Of a DNA stretch of 11,693 bases, positions 6,618 through 11,693 are shown piece after piece. The translations under genes were made by a program, and so were the position numbers. How positions within the stretch are numbered: the first letter of the stretch is position 1; each line of letters begins with the position of its first letter. Under the pieces are notes generated by a model. It saw nothing but the letters and a program-made list of their open reading frames with translations. It had not been told where the DNA came from and ran no database searches. Source of the DNA: an uncultured Burkholderiales bacterium (GTDB taxonomy: Bacteria; Pseudomonadota; Gammaproteobacteria; Burkholderiales; Burkholderiaceae_C); assembly GCA_903856995.1 (NCBI GenBank), contig CAIODK010000150.1:1-11693 (forward strand), given 5' to 3'.

Positions 6618-6623
6618 ATTATA
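6617..6623. promoter_or_regulatory. Divergent promoter elements for rplM (minus) and possibly rlmJ (plus)
   Basis: The minus strand reads a perfect -10 hexamer TATAAT at 6623-6618, preceded by TGCT, close to an extended -10. The plus strand reads TATTAT at 6617-6622, matching five of six bases. The two are offset by one base. No clear -35 is seen at standard spacing for either direction. The minus-strand element is the stronger call and lies about 140 bases from rplM. Confidence 0.5.
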
Positions 6624-6690
6624 AGCAAAATCAAGGATTTAGGGTGGAACTCTGCAAAACAATCTGAAATGACGGGTTACCATCCCCTCT

Positions 6691-7569
6691 ATGTTCAGTT
6701 ATCGCCACGCTTTTCACGCCGGAAACCACGCCGACGTCCTCAAACACCTCACCTTGATTGCCACTTTGAAGCATTTGATGCACAAAGATGCGGGCATTCA
6801 GTTTGTGGATACGCACGCGGGCGCAGGCCTGTATCGCTTGGACGGCGACTATGCTGCAAAGAGTGGCGAAGCGGCAGAAGGCGTCCTTAAGCTGTTGAAT
6901 CTGAAGGGCCCCGCAGCTCTGACGGACTACCTAGAGATGGTGGCTGGGTTCAACACCAAAGGCAGTAGCAAGATTTACCCAGGTTCGCCGTTCATCATCC
7001 ACAAGCTCTTGCGCCACGAAGCGCGCGACCGCTTGAAGTTGTTTGAACTGCACCCCACCGATCACAAATCACTGGCAGGCAACGTGCAACAGCTGGAAGC
7101 TGGCCGTACCGTCAGCGTGGCGCGGGCGGATGGTTTTGAGTCGCTCAAGGCTTTGTTGCCGCCGCCGGTGTCCTCCAGCGGCTCGCGTCGCACCTGCGTG
7201 CTGATTGATCCGAGCTATGAGATCAAGAACGACTACTACCGCGTGCTCGACTGCATTCAAGACAGCTTGACGCGCTTTGCCACGGGCACTTACATCGTGT
7301 GGTACCCCATCGTGCCGCGTCCAGAAGCACATGACTTGCCGCGCAAGCTCAAGACGCTGTGCTCGCAATCCAAAAAACCTTGGTTGCACGCCACGTTGGC
7401 CATTGGTCGCAAAACCGGTGGCAACGACACCGGTCTCAGCGCCAGCGGTATGTTCCTGATCAATCCGCCCTTCACCTTGAAGCCGCTGCTGAATGAGGCG
7501 CTGCCCGTGGTGGAAGAGGCCTTGGCGCGCGGCCCCGGTCGCGGCTGGACGGTGGAGTCTGGCGGTTAG
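6691..7569 (+). CDS. rlmJ: 23S rRNA (adenine-N6)-methyltransferase RlmJ
   Basis: RlmJ uses SAM to methylate adenine 2030 (E. coli numbering) of 23S rRNA. The 292-residue protein opens MFSYRHAFHAGNHADVLKH, the family's hallmark N-terminus. It has a SAM-binding motif FVDTHAGAGLY (38-48), GSP (98-100) and the catalytic motif IV at 172-177, IDPSYE, where E. coli has DPPY; Asp173 is kept. A further conserved stretch is FLINPPFTL (255-263). The start is fixed by the family N-terminus, although no Shine-Dalgarno sequence precedes it. The gene diverges from rplM and its TAG overlaps the stop of the OmpW-like gene on the other strand. Serine in place of the second proline of motif IV is expected to be tolerated in this group; that is an inference. 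Confidence 0.94.
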   Translation: MFSYRHAFHAGNHADVLKHLTLIATLKHLMHKDAGIQFVDTHAGAGLYRLDGDYAAKSGEAAEGVLKLLNLKGPAALTDYLEMVAGFNTKGSSKIYPGSPFIIHKLLRHEARDRLKLFELHPTDHKSLAGNVQQLEAGRTVSVARADGFESLKALLPPPVSSSGSRRTCVLIDPSYEIKNDYYRVLDCIQDSLTRFATGTYIVWYPIVPRPEAHDLPRKLKTLCSQSKKPWLHATLAIGRKTGGNDTGLSASGMFLINPPFTLKPLLNEALPVVEEALARGPGRGWTVESGG

Positions 7570-8150
7570 AAGCGGTAGCCTACGCCAATACCCGTAAGGG
7601 TGGGATTGAGCTTGAGCGTGCCTTGGTGCACGCCAGCGTTTTCGATATCGGTTTGGCTGTAAAGCTTTTTCATATCGACGTTGATTGACCAGTTTTTATC
7701 AATCGGGAAATTAGCCCCAATTTGCAACGCAGCACCCCAGCTCGAACGATCGACCGTTTGATGGCCCGTGAAATTGGCGCTGCTGTATTGGGTGTTGTTG
7801 ATGCCCGCGCCTAGGTAAGGCTGAACACGCGCCCAGTCGGTGACGTGATACTGCAAAACCAAAGCGTGAGGTGACTCTGAAAACGTACCTTGATTCCCAC
7901 CCGCGGAGGTGACCGCATGGGTTTGTGCCGACAACCACAGCAGCTCAATGGCGACGTTTTTATTCAAAAAATAACTCACATCGAGCGCGACTTGTGATTT
8001 GTTTTCCGCCGTCCAGCCCAGGCCGGTGGTGCCGTTGTCTTCCATCTTCATTTGCACAGCACGGGCCCGCAGCATCCAGCCGCTTTCTTGTGCCATCACA
8101 GCGCCAGAGGCCAGCAAGCCAAGAGTCATCCACATCAACGTTTTTTTCAT
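7566..8150 (-). CDS. OmpW-family outer-membrane beta-barrel protein
   Basis: This is a small outer-membrane protein of 194 residues from the ATG at 8150-8148. It has a clear signal peptide (MKKTLMWMTLGLLASGAVMAQ) with likely cleavage after AQ. It then shows amphipathic strand patterns, for example VALDVSYFLNKNVAIELLW and VQPYLGAGINNTQY. The C-terminus GVGYRF ends in the aromatic residue needed for barrel assembly. The PYLGAGINNTQY segment and overall length match the OmpW family, often viewed as channels for small hydrophobic molecules; the substrate here is unknown. A GTG at 8159 would add three residues, but AAGG eight to nine bases before the ATG and the clean signal peptide favour 8150. 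It lies 26 bases after metF on the same strand with no terminator between, so it may be the last gene of the ahcY operon. Confidence 0.85.
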   Translation of the reverse strand: MKKTLMWMTLGLLASGAVMAQESGWMLRARAVQMKMEDNGTTGLGWTAENKSQVALDVSYFLNKNVAIELLWLSAQTHAVTSAGGNQGTFSESPHALVLQYHVTDWARVQPYLGAGINNTQYSSANFTGHQTVDRSSWGAALQIGANFPIDKNWSINVDMKKLYSQTDIENAGVHQGTLKLNPTLTGIGVGYRF

Positions 8151-8176
8151 AAAGCGCACCTTATCTGAGACGGGGG

Positions 8177-9016
8177 TTAGGACGTTAAACCGAGATTCTT
8201 GCAGATCGCCAAGGTGGTGGCACTTTGGTTCATGCTGTAGAAGTGCAGGCTGGGCGCACCCCCAGCGCGCAGCTGCTCACACAGATCGGTCACGACTTCT
8301 AAGCCAAAGGCTTTGATGGAGGCGATGTCGTCGCCGTAACCCTGCAAACGCAGACGAATCCAACGCGGGATTTCTGCGCCGCACGCATCCGAGAATCGCA
8401 GCAACTGCGATGAGCTGGTGATGGGCATGATGCCGGGCACGATGGGGATGTGCACGCCCAGCTTGTCTGCGTCTTCTACGAATCGGAAATACGCATCGCT
8501 GTTGTAGAAGTACTGCGTAATGGCGGAGTCTGCGCCCGCCTGCACCTTGGTGACGAAGGCTTGCAGGTCCGCCTCGGCTGATTTGGCTTGGGGGTGGATT
8601 TCGGGGTAGGCGGCGACTTCAATGCCGAAGTCGTCACCGGTCTCGGCGCGGATGAAGGCCACCAAGTCACTGGCGTAATGAAACTCGCCACCTGCGCCGT
8701 AGCCGCTGGGCAAGTCGCCGCGCAACGCGACCAAACGTTTCACGCCCATGGCTTTGAATTCAGCCAACTGTTCACGCACGCTGTCGCGCGTGGCGCCGAT
8801 GCACGAAAAGTGCGATGCAGCGACCATGCCCTCACCCAAAATCTCTTTCAAGGTTGAGATCGTGCCAGCTTGAGTGGATCCGCCTGCACCGTAGGTGACG
8901 GAACAAAATTGCGGCTTGAGCGGGTACAAGGCCTGACGCACCACGCGCAGCTTCTCCGCGCCCTCGGGCGTCTTAGGTGGGAAAAACTCAATGCTCAAGC
9001 TGTGGTTAGGGGTCAT
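8177..9016 (-). CDS. metF: 5,10-Methylenetetrahydrofolate reductase
   Basis: This flavoprotein reduces 5,10-methylene-THF to 5-methyl-THF, the methyl donor for homocysteine-to-methionine conversion. The 279-residue protein is close to the 296-residue E. coli MetF. Key family residues are present: Glu10 in SIEFFPPK (the catalytic glutamate, Glu28 in E. coli), the TYGAGGST segment (41-48), Asp101 in ALRGD (FAD contact, Asp120 in E. coli), and Gln168 in ITQYFYN. The ATG is preceded by GAGAGA-like purines. It follows tlyA by 22 bases in the riboswitch-controlled operon. Together with AhcY it runs consecutive parts of the methyl cycle. Confidence 0.97.
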   Translation of the reverse strand: MTPNHSLSIEFFPPKTPEGAEKLRVVRQALYPLKPQFCSVTYGAGGSTQAGTISTLKEILGEGMVAASHFSCIGATRDSVREQLAEFKAMGVKRLVALRGDLPSGYGAGGEFHYASDLVAFIRAETGDDFGIEVAAYPEIHPQAKSAEADLQAFVTKVQAGADSAITQYFYNSDAYFRFVEDADKLGVHIPIVPGIMPITSSSQLLRFSDACGAEIPRWIRLRLQGYGDDIASIKAFGLEVVTDLCEQLRAGGAPSLHFYSMNQSATTLAICKNLGLTS

Positions 9017-9038
9017 CTCAATCTCTCTTCATGGCACG

Positions 9039-9794
9039 TCACAAGCGACGCGCACCGATCCAAAATTCTTTGTTGCCATCGCCACCGGCAATGGCACTGG
9101 GCCAGTAGCCCAACACGTCTAAATTCAATGCGCTACAGGCCCCGCGCAAACGCGCCTCGACCTGCACATAACTGGCTTCGTCCTTGACCAAGCCGCCTTT
9201 GCCAATGTCGCCGGGCTGCAATTCAAACTGCGGCTTGACCAACATCAACAACGCGCCACCTTGCTTGAGCAACGGCAGCAACGCGGGTAAAACAAGGGTG
9301 AGCGAGATGAACGACAAATCACCCACCACCAAATCAAAGCCTAAGGGGCCATCGGGAACTCGCACATCATCGGCTTGCAACTCACGTGCGTTGATGCGCT
9401 CTAGACACACCACACGCGCATCGTCGCGCAAACGGGGGTGCAACTGGCCATGCCCCACATCCAGGCCCACCACTTGTGCAGCGCCTTGCTGCAGCAAGCA
9501 ATCGGTAAAACCACCGGTACTTTGCCCCACATCAAGGCAGCGCAACGCTTGGGCTGACAAGCCGCTGCTTTGCAACGCACCTTCCAGCTTCAAGCCGCCG
9601 CGAGACACATAACGCGCTTCGGCGTTGTCGAGCAAGCGCAGCTCACTCGGCACGGGCAACTCATCCCCATTCTTGGTGACGCTTTTCCAGGGCTTGGTTC
9701 CCAACCGCCACTCGACGCCCGAGGTGATCAACCGCTGCGCTTGAGAGCGCGAAGCGGCCAATCCACGATCGACGAGTAGCTGGTCAGCGCGCAC
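9039..9794 (-). CDS. tlyA: TlyA family rRNA methyltransferase (S4 domain plus FtsJ-like domain)
   Basis: TlyA proteins are SAM-dependent 2'-O-methyltransferases of ribosomal RNA, also annotated as hemolysin TlyA. The 251-residue product has an N-terminal S4 RNA-binding domain (MRADQLLVDRGLAASRSQAQRLI, about 1-60), a linker with YVSRGGLKLEGAL (62-74), and a Rossmann methyltransferase domain. SAM-binding motif I is CLDVGQSTGGFTD (86-98). Residues fitting the K-D-K-E tetrad of RrmJ-like enzymes are Lys69, Asp154 or Asp159, Lys187 (LVKPQFE) and Glu243 (NKEFWIG). The start is GTG at 9794-9792, five bases after the ahcY stop and without a Shine-Dalgarno sequence, so it is probably coupled to ahcY. 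The rRNA target in this organism is not shown by the sequence; the hemolysin label should not be taken as function. Confidence 0.92.
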   Translation of the reverse strand: MRADQLLVDRGLAASRSQAQRLITSGVEWRLGTKPWKSVTKNGDELPVPSELRLLDNAEARYVSRGGLKLEGALQSSGLSAQALRCLDVGQSTGGFTDCLLQQGAAQVVGLDVGHGQLHPRLRDDARVVCLERINARELQADDVRVPDGPLGFDLVVGDLSFISLTLVLPALLPLLKQGGALLMLVKPQFELQPGDIGKGGLVKDEASYVQVEARLRGACSALNLDVLGYWPSAIAGGDGNKEFWIGARRL

Positions 9795-9799
9795 GTGGT

Positions 9800-11233
9800 T
9801 TAGTAGCGGTAGGTGTTGGCTTTGTAAGGGCCATTTTTCGAAACACCGATGTAAGCCGCTTGCTCGTCGCTCAGCTCAGTCAGCATTGCGCCAACTTTCT
9901 TGAGGTGCAAACGGGCCACTTTTTCATCCAAGTGCTTGGGCAACACATAGACCTGACCCACTTCGTATTCGTCTTGTTTGGTGAACAGTTCGATCTGGGC
10001 GATGGTTTGGTTCGCAAAGCTAGAGCTCATCACGAAGCTTGGGTGACCCGTGGCGCAACCGAGGTTGACCAAGCGGCCCTTGGCCAACAAAGTGATCTTC
10101 TTGCCATCTGGGAAGATGACGTGGTCGACTTGAGGCTTGATCTCGTCCCACTTCAATTTCTCGAGCGAGGCGACATCGATTTCGTTGTCGAAGTGACCGA
10201 TGTTGCAAACGATGGCTTCGTCTTTCATGGCGGCCATGTGTTCGTAACGGATCACGTTCTTGTTGCCGGTGGCCGAGACAAAGATGTCGCACTTGTCAGC
10301 CGCGTATTCCATGGTGACCACTTTGTAGCCTTCCATCGCAGCTTGCAGGGCGTTGATCGGGTCGATCTCAGTCACCCACACTTGGGCTGACAACGCACGC
10401 AAGGCTTGGGCTGAACCCTTGCCCACGTCGCCGTAACCAGCCACGCAAGCCACTTTGCCGGCGATCATCACGTCGGTGGCGCGCTTGATGGAGTCCACTA
10501 AGGACTCGCGGCAACCGTACAGGTTGTCAAACTTGCTCTTGGTGACGGAGTCGTTCACGTTGATGGCGCGGAACATCAGGCTGCCCTTGGCGGCCATTTC
10601 GTTCAGGCGCAACACGCCGGTGGTGGTCTCTTCGGTCACACCGAGGATTTCAGCGCTCTTACGGCTGTACCACGTCGGGTCCACAGCCAGCTTGGCTTTG
10701 ATCGCGTTGTACAAACAAATCTCTTCTTCGCTGGTGGGGTTAGCCAACAACGAGGCGTCTTTTTCTGCGCGCTTGCCGAGGTGCATGAGCAAGGTGGCAT
10801 CGCCGCCGTCGTCCAAGATCATGTTGGGGCCTTCGCCCGCTGTGTTGGCAGCACCGAATTCAAAAATGCGGTGGGTGTAATCCCAGTACTCAACCAAAGT
10901 TTCGCCTTTGGTGGCAAACACAGGGATGCCAGCGTCAGCAATCGCTGCCGCTGCGTGGTCTTGGGTCGAGAAGATGTTGCAAGAGGCCCAACGCACATCA
11001 GCGCCCAGGGATTTCAAGGTCTCGATCAACACGGCCGTTTGAATGGTCATGTGCAAAGAGCCCGTCACGCGTGCGCCTTTCAAAGGCTGCGCAGAGGCGA
11101 ACTCTTGGCGGATAGCCATCAAACCTGGCATTTCGGTTTCGGCAATTTTGATTTCTTTGCGGCCCCAAGCGGCCAAAGACATGTCTGCCACGATGAAATC
11201 GGTGGCGGGGTTGGTTTTAAGAACGGCGTTCAT
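9800..11233 (-). CDS. ahcY: S-adenosylhomocysteine hydrolase (adenosylhomocysteinase)
   Basis: The NAD-dependent cytoplasmic enzyme splits SAH into adenosine and homocysteine, relieving product inhibition of methyltransferases. The 477-residue protein has both family signatures: ASCNIFSTQDHAAAAIA (83-99) and GKVACVAGYGDVGKGSA (259-275), the latter holding the NAD-binding GxGxxG. Active-site residues visible by family comparison are His61, Asp141 (DDGGD), the EETTTGV loop (201-207), and Lys232/Asp236 in NDSVTKSKFDNLYG. The C-terminus ends TYRY, like the KPDHYRY tail that completes the neighbouring subunit's site. It is longer than the roughly 430-residue human enzyme, as is usual for the bacterial form with an insert. 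The ATG has GGAG seven bases upstream and lies behind an SAH riboswitch. It is first in the ahcY-tlyA-metF operon. Confidence 0.98.
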   Translation of the reverse strand: MNAVLKTNPATDFIVADMSLAAWGRKEIKIAETEMPGLMAIRQEFASAQPLKGARVTGSLHMTIQTAVLIETLKSLGADVRWASCNIFSTQDHAAAAIADAGIPVFATKGETLVEYWDYTHRIFEFGAANTAGEGPNMILDDGGDATLLMHLGKRAEKDASLLANPTSEEEICLYNAIKAKLAVDPTWYSRKSAEILGVTEETTTGVLRLNEMAAKGSLMFRAINVNDSVTKSKFDNLYGCRESLVDSIKRATDVMIAGKVACVAGYGDVGKGSAQALRALSAQVWVTEIDPINALQAAMEGYKVVTMEYAADKCDIFVSATGNKNVIRYEHMAAMKDEAIVCNIGHFDNEIDVASLEKLKWDEIKPQVDHVIFPDGKKITLLAKGRLVNLGCATGHPSFVMSSSFANQTIAQIELFTKQDEYEVGQVYVLPKHLDEKVARLHLKKVGAMLTELSDEQAAYIGVSKNGPYKANTYRY

Positions 11234-11286
11234 GAAAAGACTCCAAACAGTTGGTCAAACCAAAGCCAGGGCGCGACAAGCATCAT
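11230..11286 (-). other. Short leader ORF overlapping the ahcY start (hypothetical)
   Basis: An 18-codon ORF on the minus strand (ATG at 11286-11284) encodes a hydrophobic peptide, MMLVAPWLWFDQLFGVFS. Its TGA (11232-11230) overlaps the ahcY ATG (11233-11231) as ATGA. It reads through the ahcY ribosome binding site. No good Shine-Dalgarno sequence precedes it. ORFs of this length arise often by chance, so I list it as a possibility and not as a gene. Confidence 0.2.
11241..11263 (-). promoter_or_regulatory. ahcY: ahcY ribosome binding site with two mutually exclusive small hairpins
   Basis: GGAG (11244-11241) lies seven bases before the ahcY ATG. Just upstream, ACCAA (11255-11251) can pair back with TTGGT (11263-11259) over a three-base loop. 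Alternatively its CCAA (11254-11251) can pair forward with TTGG (11246-11243) over a four-base loop, which would cover the GG of the ribosome binding site. The two folds share bases and exclude each other. Confidence 0.5.
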
Positions 11287-11296
11287 GAATGTTCAC

Positions 11297-11310
11297 GAGG
11301 TGCTCACCTC
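11297..11310 (-). promoter_or_regulatory. Hairpin between the SAH riboswitch and ahcY
   Basis: GAGGT (11310-11306) pairs with ACCTC (11301-11297) around a GAGC loop. No T run follows, so it is not an intrinsic terminator. Its GGTGAGC (11308-11302) is also complementary to GCTCACC (11329-11323) at the 3' end of the riboswitch, giving a competing seven-base-pair stem with a 14-base loop. Confidence 0.45.
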
Positions 11311-11321
11311 ACGTTGACAGT

Positions 11322-11399
11322 GGGTGAGCGCGGTTGGAAACCCGAGCCTCGCCTGATGGATGGACCTGTTGCAGGTCCGCAGGCTGCAGCGCTCCTCGG
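11322..11399 (-). promoter_or_regulatory. S-adenosylhomocysteine (SAH) riboswitch
   Basis: The RNA aptamer binds SAH and switches on genes for SAH removal. On the minus strand it starts with the conserved CCGAGGAGCGCTGCA. The P1 helix is CCGAG (11399-11395) with CTCGG (11346-11342). P2 is GCCTG (11384-11380) with CAGGC (11355-11351), capped by a variable GGACCTG/CAGGTCC stem (11378-11372 and 11368-11362) with a CAA loop. The pseudoknot pairs GAGCGC (11394-11389) with GCGCTC (11331-11326) in the closing GCGCTCACCC. Conserved bases, helix order and location before ahcY all match the known class, which is common in beta- and gammaproteobacteria. Confidence 0.95.
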
Positions 11400-11408
11400 A
11401 TGTGTGAG

Positions 11409-11414
11409 ATTTTA
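11409..11414 (-). promoter_or_regulatory. Candidate promoter of the riboswitch-ahcY operon
   Basis: TAAAAT (11414-11409) on the minus strand matches five of six -10 bases. Transcription starting about seven bases downstream would begin at roughly 11402, just before P1 of the riboswitch, which is where a compact aptamer leader should start. The -35 region is poor. Confidence 0.5.
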
Positions 11415-11455
11415 GACGAACTTCTGATATCCCTGCGGCGACTGAGGGTGGCGGC

Positions 11456-11461
11456 TATGAT
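11456..11461 (+). promoter_or_regulatory. Weak candidate -10 element for prfC
   Basis: TATGAT (11456-11461) lies 38 bases before the prfC start on the plus strand. No good -35 is seen 16-18 bases upstream. The rest of the 100 bases between the riboswitch and prfC shows nothing else I can name. Confidence 0.25.
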
Positions 11462-11499
11462 TCTGCCCTTCGACACCAAGCGCCCAGCCGGGCCATGCC

Positions 11500-11693
11500 A
11501 TGAGCTCCTTTTTGAACGAAGTGCGCCGCCGCCGCACCTTTGCCATCATTTCTCACCCTGATGCGGGTAAAACCACGCTCACCGAAAAGCTGCTGCTTTT
11601 CTCGGGCGCGATCCAAATCGCGGGCGCTGTGAAGGGCCGAAAAGCCAGCCGCCACGCCACTTCAGACTGGATGGAGATTGAAAAGCAGCGCGG
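11500..11693 (+). CDS. prfC: Peptide chain release factor 3 (RF3), N-terminal fragment cut by the window edge
   Basis: RF3 is a translational GTPase that recycles RF1 and RF2 from the ribosome after peptide release. The 64 complete codons read MSSFLNEVRRRRTFAIISHPDAGKTTL, with the G1/P-loop SHPDAGKTT at about 18-26. These are followed by EKLLLFSGAIQIAGAVKGRKASRHATSDWMEIEKQRG, leading into the switch region, which is nearly identical to known RF3 N-termini. The full protein is normally about 530 residues, so almost 90 percent lies outside. The ATG at 11500 is the only in-frame start nearby and has no clear Shine-Dalgarno sequence. It overlaps a two-codon ORF (ATG CCA TGA, 11495-11503). It diverges from the ahcY riboswitch promoter. 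Confidence 0.95.
   Translation, partial: MSSFLNEVRRRRTFAIISHPDAGKTTLTEKLLLFSGAIQIAGAVKGRKASRHATSDWMEIEKQR

Noticed and set aside
7570..7620. ACCC-GTAA-GGGT hairpin just after rlmJ as a terminator
   Set aside because: Only a four-base-pair stem without a T run; it lies inside the OmpW-like coding sequence.
8148..8159. GTG at 8159 as the OmpW-like start
   Set aside because: The ATG at 8150 has an AAGG at proper distance and begins a standard signal peptide.
1..11693. CRISPR arrays, insertion sequences, attachment sites, tRNA/rRNA genes, prophage or defence genes
   Set aside because: I saw no direct-repeat arrays, terminal inverted repeats with a transposase, tRNA-like folds or relevant protein motifs; every sizeable stretch is accounted for by core genes.

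Overview
The window is an 11.7 kb piece of bacterial chromosome. Its protein sequences and gene order point to a betaproteobacterium of the order Burkholderiales, most likely family Comamonadaceae. The markers are the ErpA/rpsI/rplM block next to anmK, an M23 peptidase, tyrS and dtd, and a textbook S-adenosylhomocysteine (SAH) riboswitch in front of ahcY. The family call is inferred from protein resemblance, not from a marker phylogeny. The window is almost entirely core housekeeping genes. I see no mobile element, CRISPR array, prophage, tRNA or rRNA, and no gene-free stretch longer than about 270 bases.

Layout from left to right. (1) A minus-strand operon reads tyrS (tyrosyl-tRNA synthetase), then a cation diffusion facilitator (CDF) transporter, then dtd (D-aminoacyl-tRNA deacylase), which runs off the left edge. 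(2) Diverging from tyrS is a plus-strand pair: a membrane-anchored M23 murein endopeptidase and anmK (anhydro-MurNAc kinase), joined stop-to-start as TAAATG. (3) Converging on anmK with no gap is erpA, an Fe-S carrier. Behind it is the ribosomal protein pair rplM-rpsI, closed by a clear intrinsic terminator. (4) Diverging from rplM is rlmJ (23S rRNA adenine methyltransferase), which meets an OmpW-type outer-membrane protein gene tail to tail. (5) A minus-strand SAM/SAH-cycle operon reads SAH riboswitch, ahcY, tlyA, metF, and then the OmpW-like gene 26 bases behind metF. (6) prfC (release factor 3) diverges from the riboswitch promoter and runs off the right edge.

Functional themes. ahcY removes SAH, the inhibitory product of methyltransferases. 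metF supplies the methyl group that turns the resulting homocysteine into methionine. tlyA encodes a SAM-consuming rRNA methyltransferase. The SAH-sensing leader therefore controls a coherent methyl-cycle unit. The tyrS/dtd pairing joins tyrosine charging with removal of D-tyrosine mischarged on tRNA. The M23/anmK pairing joins murein cleavage with recycling of a murein breakdown sugar.

I did not find an obviously new system. The points most worth a second look are the apparent expression platform between the SAH riboswitch and the ahcY ribosome binding site, which has alternative hairpins and a short leader ORF overlapping the ahcY start. Others are two divergent promoters with overlapping -10 elements on both strands, the atypical transport-site residues of the CDF protein, and an erpA terminator that seems to be written into the 3' end of the opposing anmK gene.
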